DNA from: Niabella agricola | Lineage (GTDB): Bacteria > Bacteroidota > Bacteroidia > Chitinophagales > Chitinophagaceae | Assembly: GCF_021538615.1 (NCBI RefSeq) | Contig: NZ_JAJHIZ010000003.1 | Location: forward strand, 992,001-1,056,000 | Direction: 5' to 3' | Length of the DNA stretch: 64,000 nt | Part shown: piece after piece, positions 42,110 to 50,881 of the stretch | How the letters are laid out: each line of letters opens with the position of its first letter | Position numbering within the stretch: the stretch's first letter is position 1 | Notes under the pieces: model-generated | Databases searched by the model: none | Seen by the model: only the letters and a program-made list of their open reading frames with translations | What the model was told of the DNA's origin: nothing | Made by a program: the position numbers and the translations under genes

Positions 42110-43273
42110 TTAGAGTGCTTTCTTTTTCTGCAGCAATGCCCCAAACATCGTGTCTGCTTTCAATTCATATCCTTTCAGCAGTTGCTGCTCCGTCGTATCC
42201 CATCCCTGCTGCTGCAGCCAGCTTACCTGGTCTTCATTCTCGGCTTTAAATACGGAACAGGTAATATAAAGCAGGAAGCCTCCGGGTTTTACAGACGGTG
42301 TTATATTTTTTAAGATCCTGCGCTGTAAGGTGGCATAGGTCTTTATTTCTTCCGTATTGAAAAAATGCAACCGTTCCGGTGTACGGCTCCAGGTTCCGCT
42401 TCCCGAACAAGGTACATCGGCTATTACCAGATCAAATCGTTCGCGGACAATCGGTTCGTTCGGATTAGCGGCATCCGCAACCAGGGCGCGGAAATTTTTG
42501 ATGCCGGCTTCATGAAAACGCTTTTTTAAGTTGGCAATAATGGAAGAACGGATATCCGAAACCGTCAGGGCAATGTCTCCCAGCTCGTCGGCCGTCAGAA
42601 TCGATTTACCGCCGCTGGCGGCACAGCAATCCCAAATCGTACGCACCGGTGTTTGCCCGCCGTTTAGGGATTTTAACCTGCCAAAAAAGCTTCCTATTTT
42701 TTGCGAACTCAGGTCCTGGATCACCACTTCCGAATTTATGGAAAGCAGTTCGCTAACCTTTGCCGTATTAGACAATCGCAACGCATTCCCTTCCCTTTCA
42801 AAAGGAAGCGCAGCCTGTTCCAGTTTCTTGATCACCTGTGTCTCATTTCCCGGACGGATGCGTAAAAACAGGTCGGGCTGCACCCAAAAAGAGCGTTCAA
42901 AGGCTATGGGATCCATGTGCGCACTGAGCCGGTCCTTCCAGGGAAAGACAGCACCAGGAAAGGTTTCCGGTACTTTATAAATGGCAAACAACTCCTTCCA
43001 GGGCGCTGCCATTTCTTTTGCAGAGCAGCGCAGTCCTAATAAAATCCGTTGTTCAAAAGAAAGATCCGCAAAGGACTTGCCCAGCCGGTAATACGCATAG
43101 CACAATTGTGTTACTTCTTTCCGGTCTTTGCTACCATATTTTTTTTCCCGGGAAAAATAGTTTTTAAGGAAATGCGATAAGGGCTCATTGCCTTTATATT
43201 CGACAATAATCTTTACAGCGCTGTTCAGGTAAGAGTAAAAGCGCCCTAACCCTTTTGGAGGTTCGTATAACAT
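42110..43273 (-). CDS. RsmB/NOP-family RNA 5-methylcytosine methyltransferase
   Basis: A 387 aa SAM-dependent m5C RNA methyltransferase. The SAM-binding core includes WDCCAASGGKSILTADEL (motif I, about residues 217-234), ADAANPNEP and DVPCSGSGTWSRTPE (motif IV, about 276-290). The catalytic Cys pair is in PCSG and in LYITCSVFKAEN (motif VI, about 344-355). The N-terminus carries a helical RNA-binding region. The exact rRNA target (16S C967, or another) is not determinable from sequence. It follows odhB with a 44-base gap, on the same strand. Confidence 0.9.
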   Translation of the reverse strand: MLYEPPKGLGRFYSYLNSAVKIIVEYKGNEPLSHFLKNYFSREKKYGSKDRKEVTQLCYAYYRLGKSFADLSFEQRILLGLRCSAKEMAAPWKELFAIYKVPETFPGAVFPWKDRLSAHMDPIAFERSFWVQPDLFLRIRPGNETQVIKKLEQAALPFEREGNALRLSNTAKVSELLSINSEVVIQDLSSQKIGSFFGRLKSLNGGQTPVRTIWDCCAASGGKSILTADELGDIALTVSDIRSSIIANLKKRFHEAGIKNFRALVADAANPNEPIVRERFDLVIADVPCSGSGTWSRTPERLHFFNTEEIKTYATLQRRILKNITPSVKPGGFLLYITCSVFKAENEDQVSWLQQQGWDTTEQQLLKGYELKADTMFGALLQKKKAL

Positions 43274-43317
43274 AACTATACCTATGAGATCTTAAGACCT
43301 CACAGGTTAGCAGGTTT

Positions 43318-44571
43318 TTATAATTCCAGTAACGTTTTAATCGGATCCTGCTGTATCAGCAGCAGGGTTGGGTTTTCCAGTAATTCTTTTACACGCACAA
43401 GGAAGCTTACTGACTCGCGTCCGTCCACGATCCGGTGATCATAACTTAACGCGATATACATCATCGGCCGGATTACCACCTGCCCGTTTTCTGCGATGGG
43501 GCGCTCCACAATATTGTGCATACCCAGGATGGCACTCTGCGGCAGGTTGATGATCGGTGTACTGATCAGGGAGCCGAATACACCTCCATTGGTGATGGTA
43601 AAGGTTCCCCCGGTAAGATCTTCTGCTGTTAACTTACTGTCACGTGCTTTTTTAGCCAGATCCAGTACGGCTTTCTCTACACCGGCCATGCTCAGGCTTT
43701 CCACATTACGGATCACCGGAACAGTAAGTCCGCGAGGGGTGCTTACCGCAATGCTGATATCGGCATAATCGTGAAACAGGATCTGGTCACCATCGATATA
43801 GGCGTTTACTGAAGGCCATTCAGCAAGGGCGATGGCACAGGCCTTTGCAAAAAAGCTCATAAAGCCCAGTCCCACGCCATGTATTTCTTTAAACTTGTCT
43901 TTGTATTTAGCCCGGATATCCATGATCGGCTTCATGTTCACTTCGTTAAAAGTGGTCAGCATGGCCGTGGTGTTTTTTGCCTCCACCAACCGGCGGCTGA
44001 TGGTTTTACGAAGGCTGGTCATTTTCTGGGGCCGTTCGTTGCGGCTATATAATTCACCGCCGGAGAACGCTTTCCGTCCCGGGTTTGCCAGGGCCGCCAG
44101 TACGTCTTCCTTTACAATTTTACCAGAAAATCCGGAAGGGGTTACATCTTTAGGATTCACACCTTTGTCCGCAATAATGGCCGAAGCTACCGGTGTGGCT
44201 TTTACAGCAGCAGTGCTGTTCCCGGAAGTTGCCACCGGCTTTTCTTTTTCAGGATCGGGTGCCGGTTTTTTAGCTTCAACGGGTACTTTATCTGCCGGAG
44301 CCTGTTCCGCTCCGGGGGCAGACTCGGGTTTTACAGCAGTATCATCAATAGAGGCAATGATATCACCGATGTTCAATGTATCGCCCTCGGCTGCATTGGT
44401 GGTAAGCACGCCTGATTTTTCCGCATTCACTTCAAAGGTTGCCTTCTCACTTTCCAGTTCCGCGATCACTTCGTCCCGCTCCACATATTCCCCTGTATTT
44501 TTCACCCATTTCAATAAGGTTACTTCACTAATCGATTCCCCTACCGTGGGAACTTTTATATCAATTGCCAT
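43318..44571 (-). CDS. odhB: 2-oxoglutarate dehydrogenase E2 (dihydrolipoamide succinyltransferase)
   Basis: The succinyl transfer core of the 2-oxoglutarate dehydrogenase complex in the TCA cycle, 417 aa. The single lipoyl domain starts [19 protein letters not shown] (the family's VPxLxESI type) and has its lipoyl Lys in [11 protein letters not shown] (about residue 43). A peripheral subunit-binding domain follows ([18 protein letters not shown]), then the catalytic domain with [16 protein letters not shown] near the C-terminus. The ATG at 44571 is chosen to give this start; a longer reading adds only non-similar residues. odhA lies 979 bases away, beyond a divergent regulator gene. Confidence 0.94.
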   Translation of the reverse strand: MAIDIKVPTVGESISEVTLLKWVKNTGEYVERDEVIAELESEKATFEVNAEKSGVLTTNAAEGDTLNIGDIIASIDDTAVKPESAPGAEQAPADKVPVEAKKPAPDPEKEKPVATSGNSTAAVKATPVASAIIADKGVNPKDVTPSGFSGKIVKEDVLAALANPGRKAFSGGELYSRNERPQKMTSLRKTISRRLVEAKNTTAMLTTFNEVNMKPIMDIRAKYKDKFKEIHGVGLGFMSFFAKACAIALAEWPSVNAYIDGDQILFHDYADISIAVSTPRGLTVPVIRNVESLSMAGVEKAVLDLAKKARDSKLTAEDLTGGTFTITNGGVFGSLISTPIINLPQSAILGMHNIVERPIAENGQVVIRPMMYIALSYDHRIVDGRESVSFLVRVKELLENPTLLLIQQDPIKTLLEL

Positions 44572-44634
44572 AAAAAAACCGCTTTTTAAAAGGTACGGCA
44601 AAGTACGGTAAAAAAATGTAAACTTCTACGTTCT

Positions 44635-44770
44635 GACCGGAGATTTGAGGGCTTAGCGTTCAGCATTCAGCTTTTTGCCGATAGCCGACCGTAAGGCCAA
44701 ACGCATAACACTGACTGCTAAATGCCCGCCTCTGGACGCTCAATGCCCGATTCTGAAATCCGGGAGCTTC
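44635..44770. repeat. Intergenic low-complexity repeat
   Basis: Between odhB and the LuxR-type gene: AGCGTTCAGCATTCAGC (as at 3295-3320), GATAGCCGACCGTAAGG and CTCAATGCCCGATTC words reiterate. Member of the dispersed family; not coding. Confidence 0.5.
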
Positions 44771-44835
44771 ATTCTCCGAAAAATATCACACAAATTGGCG
44801 ATACGCTGCAATTTTTAATACCGTAATTTTATAAT

Positions 44836-45483
44836 ATGAATATGACAACCATACGCGTGGCTGTTTTTGATGATAACGCGTACCGGAGGGATAGTTTATG
44901 TATGCTCATCAATGCATCACCCCATATGATCTGCACAGGTACTTTTTTTGATTGCAGCAATGTGATCACGGATGTAAGAAAGGCAGATCCGGACGTGGTA
45001 TTGATGGATATTGATATGCCCAATGTGAATGGCATTGAAGGGGTAAAAATCATTAAGGTTAATTTTCCAAAGATCCAGGTGCTGATGCAAACCGTTTATG
45101 AAGACGATAATAAGATCTTTGCATCCATTTGCGCCGGGGCATCCGGCTATATTTTAAAAAAATCGCCTCCGGCCCAGTTGCTTCAGGCTATTGAAGATGT
45201 ATATAATGGGGACGCAGCTATGACTGCTTCTATTGCCAAAAAAGTGCTGACTGCTTTTCAAAAGAATGTCTTCTTTGAAAACAATGAGGAGGTGGAGCTT
45301 ACGGGCAGGGAAAAGGAAATCCTCAACCTGCTGGTAAAAGGTTATACGCGTAAGATGGTAGCTTCGGCCTGCAACCTGAGCATCCATACAGTCAACACCC
45401 ACATCAAGAATGTGTATGAAAAATTACAGGTAAATTCCGTTTCAGAGGCTGTTGTAAAAGCCCTGAATCAGAAGCTGCTATAA
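44836..45483 (+). CDS. Orphan LuxR/FixJ-family response regulator
   Basis: A 215 aa two-domain response regulator. The receiver domain (about 1-120) has VAVFDDNAYRRD at its start, the phosphoacceptor Asp in VVLMDIDMPNVNGIEG (about residue 56) and the KKSPPAQLLQAI end. The DNA-binding domain (about 145-215) is LuxR-type: LTGREKEILNLLVKGYTRKM and LSIHTVNTHIKNVYEKLQV. No histidine kinase is adjacent, so its input is unknown. It is divergent from odhB and convergent with odhA, and a terminator lies between its end and the odhA stop. Confidence 0.92.
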   Translation: MNMTTIRVAVFDDNAYRRDSLCMLINASPHMICTGTFFDCSNVITDVRKADPDVVLMDIDMPNVNGIEGVKIIKVNFPKIQVLMQTVYEDDNKIFASICAGASGYILKKSPPAQLLQAIEDVYNGDAAMTASIAKKVLTAFQKNVFFENNEEVELTGREKEILNLLVKGYTRKMVASACNLSIHTVNTHIKNVYEKLQVNSVSEAVVKALNQKLL

Positions 45484-45510
45484 ACGCTCATGTTTAGTTT
45501 TGAATAGATA

Positions 45511-45538
45511 AAAAAAGGGCGGAATTTCTATTCCGCCT
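45511..45538 (-). terminator. Rho-independent terminator of odhA
   Basis: On the minus strand GGCGGAA-TAGAAA-TTCCGCC is followed by CTTTTTTTATC: a 7-base stem and a T run just after the odhA stop codon. The reverse side also follows the LuxR-type gene. Confidence 0.8.
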
Positions 45539-45549
45539 GCTATTTCCCG

Positions 45550-48294
45550 TTACATTGAAAAGGCTGTGTTAATGATTTCTTCCTGCTCGGCCTTATGCAC
45601 TTTCATAAATCCGGAAGCAGGTGCAGCACTGGGTTTGCGGCCGATGATACCATAATTGATATCTTTAAGGTTCATCTGGAGGAAGGAGGCAGCGCCCATA
45701 TTGAGCGGCTCTTCCTGCACCCAATACCATACAGCATTTTTGTACTTTGCATACAGTGCATCCAGCTGCTTTTTGGGAAGCGGATACAACTGCTCCAGCC
45801 GAATAATGGCCACATTTTTCCGGTTATCTTTCTGCTGTTTTTCTGCCAGGTCGAAATAAATTTTCCCTGAACAGAATAATACGGTTTTTACAGCTACCGG
45901 ATCATCCGCATAAGTATCGTCGATCACTTCCCGGAACCGTCCATTGGTAAACGCCTCTTTTGAAGAATAGCTGCCGGGGTGCCGGAGGTTGGCCTTGGGC
46001 GCAAAATTCACCATAGGCTTGCGGAAGGGCCACCGCAGCTGCCGGCGCAGTGCATGAAAATAGTTTGCCGAAGTGGTAATATTGGTTACTACAATGTTCA
46101 GCTCGGCACAGGACTGTAAAAAGCGTTCGATCCGGGCACTGCTGTGCTCGGGCCCCTGCCCTTCAAAACCGTGTGGCAGCAGCATGACCAACCCGTTCAT
46201 CCGGTTCCATTTCTGCTCGGCACTGGTAATAAACTGATCAATCATGGTTTGTGCGCCGTTTACAAAATCGCCAAACTGGGCTTCCCAAAGCACCAGTACA
46301 TTGGGAGATGCAAGGGCAAAACCGTATTCGAACCCGAGCACGGCGTATTCACTCAGCAGGGAGTTAAAGATCCGGAACTTTTTATCTGTAGGTAAATTAC
46401 TCAGGCGATTATAGGAGGCATCCGTTACCTCATCTCTCAATATGGCGTGGCGGGAACTAAAGGTACCGCGGCCCACATCCTGGCCGGTCATACGTACATC
46501 AAAGCCATCCATCAACAAGCTGCCAAATGCCATTAATTCACCAGTAGCCCAATCTACTTTTTGCTCGGTCTCCAATAATTTCACTTTATCCTGCAGCAGT
46601 TTAGCCACTTTTTTTAAAGGTGTAAACCCTTCGGGAACGGTCATCAATCCGTCGAAAACCATTTTAAACAACTCCGGGCTAATGGCCGTATCCGGGCTCT
46701 GGTCAAAATCAGCCGGTGTGGCCTTGCGGAGGCTTTTCCATTGCAGTTCCGGTTCCTGGTACGTATACGGCAGGGGCTTTTGCTTTACCTCATCCAGCCG
46801 ATCCTGAAGATCGGCCCAGAACTTTTTCTCCATCTCTTTTGCCAGCTCCTTCGCATCTTCCTCGCCATTATCCAGCAGGTATTTCACATATACTTCCCGT
46901 GGATTGGCGTGTTTATCAATCAACGCATACATCGCGGGCTGGGTAAACTTCGGATCATCTCCTTCGTTATGTCCGTGCCTGCGGTAGCAAACCATATCAA
47001 TAAATACATCCGCATGAAACTCGTTCCGATAGCGGGTGGCGATCTCTGCACATTTTACTACAGCCTCGGGATCATCTCCATTCACATGCAGCACGGGCGA
47101 CTGCACCATTGCGGCAAGCGAAGTACAATAGTCCGCACTCCGGGCATCAGAAAAATCGGTGGTAAAACCAATTTGGTTATTGATTACAAAATGGATGGTA
47201 CCGCCGGTATAAAAACCATTCAGTTTCGACATTTGCAGCAACTCATATACCACCCCCTGTCCGGCCAGGGCCGCATCGCCGTGTATCAGTATCGGCAAAA
47301 CGCTTTCGTAACGCTCGCCGTGCAGGATATTAGCGCTGCTTCTTGCAAAGCCCAGAACCACCGGGTCCACCGCCTCCAGATGCGAGGGATTGGGCATTAA
47401 TTTTAAATGTACTTTTTCACCATTTGTGGCTTCGATTACACTTCCGAAACCCAGATGATATTTAACATCCCCGCTTCCCATGGTCTGGTTAATCTCGCCG
47501 GTTCCCTCAAACTCACTAAAGATCTGCTCATAGGTTTTCCCTAAAATATTGGCCAGTACGTTCAGCCGCCCGCGGTGAGCCATACCGATCACCACTTCCT
47601 TTACTTCCAGGGCCGCACCTTTGTTAATAATGGCATCGAGCGCTGCAATCGTTGTTTCGCCTCCTTCAAGCGAAAAGCGTTTCTGGCCTACATACTTTGT
47701 GTGAAGAAACTTCTCGAACATTACTCCCTCATTCAGTTTCTGCAGAATGCGCTTTTTTTGTTCCAGTGGCAGCGGGTTGGTAAATTTTTTCTCCATTTCA
47801 TTGGTCAGCCAGTCTACCTTCTTCTGATCGCTGATATACTTGAACTCGATCCCCACATGCCCCGCATAGCATTTTTTCAGATGCGCCAGGATATTTCTGA
47901 GCGAAGTGGTTCCTAACCCGATCAGGTTTCCCGCTTCATATTCATGGTCCAGGTCAGCTTCCGACAGCCCAAAAAAAGGAAGATCCAGGTTGGCGCCACG
48001 GTCTTTTCGTTGTTTTATAGGATTGGTATCTGCCAGCAAATGACCTTTATTCCGGTATCCCAAAATAAGCCGGTATACAGCAATCTCCTTTTTCCAGTCG
48101 GATCCTCCCCCTGTGCCGGAAACCGCCGCCGGCGCCCCGTTCTTCTGCGCCAGGCCGTTTCCTACGGCAAAATCAAAGCCCTCAAAAAACTTTTTCAATT
48201 CAACGTCTACATTCTCGGGGTTATTTACAAACTCCTTGTACATGTTTTCTATAAATTCCGGGGAAGAGCTTGTAATGTACGAAAAATCCTTCAT
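45550..48294 (-). CDS. odhA: 2-oxoglutarate dehydrogenase E1 component
   Basis: The thiamine-diphosphate decarboxylase of the TCA-cycle 2-oxoglutarate complex, 914 aa. It includes VVIGMAHRGRLNVLANILGK (as VIGMAHRGRLNVLANILG) near residue 240, GDVKYHLGFGSVIE, the ThDP-binding FVINNQIGFTTDFSDARS around 390, and NPSHLEAVDPVVLG. The C-terminal transketolase-like half has FEYGFALASPNVLVLWEAQFGDF and LLPHGFEGQGPEHSSARIERFL, shown here as WEAQFGDF and HGFEGQGPEHSSARIE. Length and domain order match OdhA/SucA. It is encoded apart from odhB but in the same direction; LuxR lies between them. Confidence 0.96.
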   Translation of the reverse strand: MKDFSYITSSSPEFIENMYKEFVNNPENVDVELKKFFEGFDFAVGNGLAQKNGAPAAVSGTGGGSDWKKEIAVYRLILGYRNKGHLLADTNPIKQRKDRGANLDLPFFGLSEADLDHEYEAGNLIGLGTTSLRNILAHLKKCYAGHVGIEFKYISDQKKVDWLTNEMEKKFTNPLPLEQKKRILQKLNEGVMFEKFLHTKYVGQKRFSLEGGETTIAALDAIINKGAALEVKEVVIGMAHRGRLNVLANILGKTYEQIFSEFEGTGEINQTMGSGDVKYHLGFGSVIEATNGEKVHLKLMPNPSHLEAVDPVVLGFARSSANILHGERYESVLPILIHGDAALAGQGVVYELLQMSKLNGFYTGGTIHFVINNQIGFTTDFSDARSADYCTSLAAMVQSPVLHVNGDDPEAVVKCAEIATRYRNEFHADVFIDMVCYRRHGHNEGDDPKFTQPAMYALIDKHANPREVYVKYLLDNGEEDAKELAKEMEKKFWADLQDRLDEVKQKPLPYTYQEPELQWKSLRKATPADFDQSPDTAISPELFKMVFDGLMTVPEGFTPLKKVAKLLQDKVKLLETEQKVDWATGELMAFGSLLMDGFDVRMTGQDVGRGTFSSRHAILRDEVTDASYNRLSNLPTDKKFRIFNSLLSEYAVLGFEYGFALASPNVLVLWEAQFGDFVNGAQTMIDQFITSAEQKWNRMNGLVMLLPHGFEGQGPEHSSARIERFLQSCAELNIVVTNITTSANYFHALRRQLRWPFRKPMVNFAPKANLRHPGSYSSKEAFTNGRFREVIDDTYADDPVAVKTVLFCSGKIYFDLAEKQQKDNRKNVAIIRLEQLYPLPKKQLDALYAKYKNAVWYWVQEEPLNMGAASFLQMNLKDINYGIIGRKPSAAPASGFMKVHKAEQEEIINTAFSM

Positions 48295-48499
48295 TGTAAA
48301 TCAGCTATTTATATATTGTTTGTCGTATAATATTTGATGAGAAAAAATCTTCGGAAATTGCCCCACAAGATACGCAATATTCGATCAATCACCGCGTTCT
48401 ATTTTTTGATTTTAAGGTATGTTTAGAAAATAAGAACCCGGGTATGGTGCCGTCGGAAAGAAAAAAGGAAGATTTTATCAATATTTGATTTATTTCCGT

Positions 48500-48507
48500 T
48501 ACCTTTG
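48500..48507 (+). promoter_or_regulatory. -7 box (TACCTTTG) upstream of rpsT
   Basis: Exact TAnnTTTG box 20 bases before the rpsT ATG at 48528. The region 48295-48499 between odhA and rpsT shows no other feature. Confidence 0.55.
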
Positions 48508-48527
48508 CCGTCCAAAAAAAGAGATCA

Positions 48528-48785
48528 ATGGCGAATCATAAAGCTACAAAGAAACATGCACGTCAGGCCTTAAAGCGTCGCGACAGAAATAAGTATTATG
48601 GTAAAACAACCCGTAATGCCATTAAAAGTCTGAGGGCTACGGAAGGTGCTGAAGCCAAAGAACAATTGCCTTTGGTAGAGAGCATGATCGACAAATTAGC
48701 TAAAAGAGGGGTTATCCACCGCAACAAAGCGGCAAACCTGAAGAGCAAACTGGCTAAAAAGATCAACGCGGCTGCGGCAGCCTAA
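48528..48785 (+). CDS. rpsT: 30S ribosomal protein S20
   Basis: S20 (85 aa) is a helical 30S subunit protein that binds 16S rRNA. The sequence [21 protein letters not shown], shown as [19 protein letters not shown], together with NRAANLKS-type [20 protein letters not shown], is diagnostic. Basic residues are plentiful throughout, as expected. It is a single-gene unit with its own promoter box upstream and a hairpin terminator downstream. Confidence 0.96.
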   Translation: MANHKATKKHARQALKRRDRNKYYGKTTRNAIKSLRATEGAEAKEQLPLVESMIDKLAKRGVIHRNKAANLKSKLAKKINAAAAA

Positions 48786-48812
48786 TACGAATACTTCATC
48801 TTTTTAAGAAAT

Positions 48813-48842
48813 AAAAAAGGAAGAGCTTCACTCTTCCTTTTG
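48813..48842 (+). terminator. Rho-independent terminator of rpsT
   Basis: AAAAGGAAGAG-CTTCA-CTCTTCCTTTT: an 11-base stem 28 bases after the rpsT stop, flanked by A and T runs. Confidence 0.85.
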
Positions 48843-49028
48843 TTGTTATATTTATTTTCACTGTTTCTTAAAAATAGAAACGGCCCTTTTGAGCCCTCAT
48901 TTCCCATTGGGATTATTCTGAAGCACACACTTTGAACCCGGATATTCCCGGTCCTTATACCCACCCCTGGCCGGAACCGGCCGGGCTTCGGCATGATACA
49001 GGCACCTTATGCAAGAAAACGTCCTGCT

Positions 49029-49856
49029 TTAATGCGTTTGAGCCTGGTTGTAAGCAATCACCGCGTTCTTGACACTTTTATTTTCCAGCAACAGCTGTTT
49101 GGCATGTTCATAATCCTTTAGTCCTGTTTTTTCCATTACCATTTTGGTGCCGCGGTCAACCAGTTTATCATTGGTCAGCTGCATGTTCACCATCCGGTTT
49201 CCTTCTACCCGGCCCAACTGGATCATTACCGTAGTGGAGATCATATTCAGCACCAGTTTTTGGGCGGTACCGCTTTTCATACGGGTACTTCCTGTAACAA
49301 ACTCAGGGCCTACGATTACCTCTACCGGAAAATCGGCCACCGCACTAACCGGGGCATTGGGATTGGAACTGATGCTTCCGGTAACAATGCCTTTTTTCTG
49401 GCATTCGCGCAGCGCTCCAATTACATAAGGGGTCGAGCCGCTGGCGGCTACGCCTACAACTACATCTTTTTCATTTACGCCATGCGCTTCCAGGTCTCTC
49501 CAGCCCTGCGCTTCATCATCCTCGGCATTTTCAACCGGGGTGGTGATTGCTTTCCAGCCACCTGCAATGATACCAATTACAACACCTGTGGGCAACCCAT
49601 AGGTGGGTGGAATTTCGCTGGCATCCAGAATGCCCAAACGCCCGCTGGTACCAGCCCCTATGTAAAACAACCGTCCGCCTCCGATCATATTTTCCACGAT
49701 CGCCTCGATCAGTTTCTCAATCTCGGGAATCACTTTCTGAACAGCCAGCGGTACCGCCTGGTCTTCCTTGTTCATAGACGTAAGCAACTCATGTACCGAC
49801 ATTTTTTCCAGGTGATCATATCTGCTAGCCTGCTCCGTGATCTTTTCTCCTGCCAT
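49029..49856 (-). CDS. murQ: N-acetylmuramic acid 6-phosphate etherase
   Basis: Splits MurNAc-6-phosphate into GlcNAc-6-phosphate and lactate during peptidoglycan recycling. The 275 aa SIS-domain enzyme has GGGRLFYIGAGTSGRLGILDA (given as GGRLFYIGAGTSGRLGILD) near residue 60, EIPPTYGLP with the catalytic Glu, AASGSTPYVIGAL around 145, and the conserved TGSTRMKSGTAQKLVLNMIS stretch around 190. The last ~30 residues match the family's C-terminal helix. It is 27 bases downstream of the BadF-type kinase, which fits one operon for amino-sugar salvage. Confidence 0.95.
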   Translation of the reverse strand: MAGEKITEQASRYDHLEKMSVHELLTSMNKEDQAVPLAVQKVIPEIEKLIEAIVENMIGGGRLFYIGAGTSGRLGILDASEIPPTYGLPTGVVIGIIAGGWKAITTPVENAEDDEAQGWRDLEAHGVNEKDVVVGVAASGSTPYVIGALRECQKKGIVTGSISSNPNAPVSAVADFPVEVIVGPEFVTGSTRMKSGTAQKLVLNMISTTVMIQLGRVEGNRMVNMQLTNDKLVDRGTKMVMEKTGLKDYEHAKQLLLENKSVKNAVIAYNQAQTH

Positions 49857-49883
49857 ATAACCGATTAATTTCTTTTAAACAAT

Positions 49884-50726
49884 TCAGGAATGATATTCAA
49901 CAAGCCCTTTCATGGGCTTTTGAAGCACCTTACCCAACTCAAAACTATAACTGCTGCAAAGTTCTTTCAATACATCTTTAAAACCAAAAGCGATGCTTCC
50001 AACAAAGCTGATCGGGTACCTCCAGGCTTCCTGGAATTTGCAAAGGTGCGTAAAAAAGAAATCATTTAAACCATCTTCAATAATATTCTCAACCATATAA
50101 TGTCCGCGATTGTCTGCCAGGAACTTTGCAAAACCCGCCAGATATCGGTTGGGCAGCGGTTGTTTATATACCCGTTCCAATATTTCCGTGGCATTGGTTA
50201 CATAGGCGGCGTCAAAACGGGCGCGCAGATCTTCATCAAAGGTGTTATACAAAAAGTACTGGATCACCTTTCTTCCCAGGTAGGCGCCACTCCCCTCATC
50301 ACCCAGCACATATCCCAGCCCCGGGCTGTTTTTCTGAATTTTCCGCCCGTCGTAGTAACAGGCACTGGACCCTGTACCCAGGATACAGGCAACCCCTTTG
50401 CTCCGCCCACAAAGACCACGGGCCGCACCTTCCACATCGTGCCAAACCTGTACCTTGGCTCCTTTAAACAACCCCCGCAGGCTTTTTTGCACCATTTTTC
50501 GGTTATCGGGGTTCAAACAGCCGGTACCATAATAAAAAACTTCTTCAACGGCCGCATTTTTTAGCTTTGGAAGCAACTCCTTTGTTAATAATGCCGCAAT
50601 CTGATCCCCGTTTAAAAAATAAGGACTCACGCCGCTGGTAAGCACCGTTTTTGTTTTCCCATTATTGAGAAGACACCATTCCACTTTCGTAGATCCCGCA
50701 TCTGCGATAAGTTGCACTTTTGACAT
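49884..50726 (-). CDS. BadF/BadG-type amino-sugar kinase (MurK/GlcNAc kinase-like)
   Basis: A 280 aa ASKHA-fold kinase of the BadF/BadG/BcrA/BcrD family. Its opening LIADAGSTKVEWCLL carries the phosphate-binding loop with the Asp; VEGAARGLCG and ILGTGSSACYYDG are the second phosphate and sugar regions, followed by GLGYVLGDEGSGAYLGRKV with the adenosine-site motif. Neighbourhood with murQ argues for phosphorylation of MurNAc and/or GlcNAc, as for the MurK kinases. Substrate choice is inferred. It is the upstream gene of this two-gene unit, spaced 27 bases from murQ. Confidence 0.85.
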   Translation of the reverse strand: MSKVQLIADAGSTKVEWCLLNNGKTKTVLTSGVSPYFLNGDQIAALLTKELLPKLKNAAVEEVFYYGTGCLNPDNRKMVQKSLRGLFKGAKVQVWHDVEGAARGLCGRSKGVACILGTGSSACYYDGRKIQKNSPGLGYVLGDEGSGAYLGRKVIQYFLYNTFDEDLRARFDAAYVTNATEILERVYKQPLPNRYLAGFAKFLADNRGHYMVENIIEDGLNDFFFTHLCKFQEAWRYPISFVGSIAFGFKDVLKELCSSYSFELGKVLQKPMKGLVEYHS

Positions 50727-50881
50727 TGAGACTGGAGTTTAGTACCGATAGTTTATCCGGGTAAATTTACACCGCATTAAGTATCAAAAATAGCTTATTT
50801 ATAAAATAATCAGAAAATGATTTGATTTCTAAAATAAACAGCAAAGTTTGTCTATTTTGCAGCCTCGCATAAATCACACGA

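Noticed and set aside
44836..45483. Two-component operon with a histidine kinase
   Set aside because: No kinase is encoded on either side; the regulator is an orphan in this window.
46741..47400. A 219-codon plus-strand reading inside odhA
   Set aside because: odhA on the other strand is unmistakable along its full length; this is a shadow frame.
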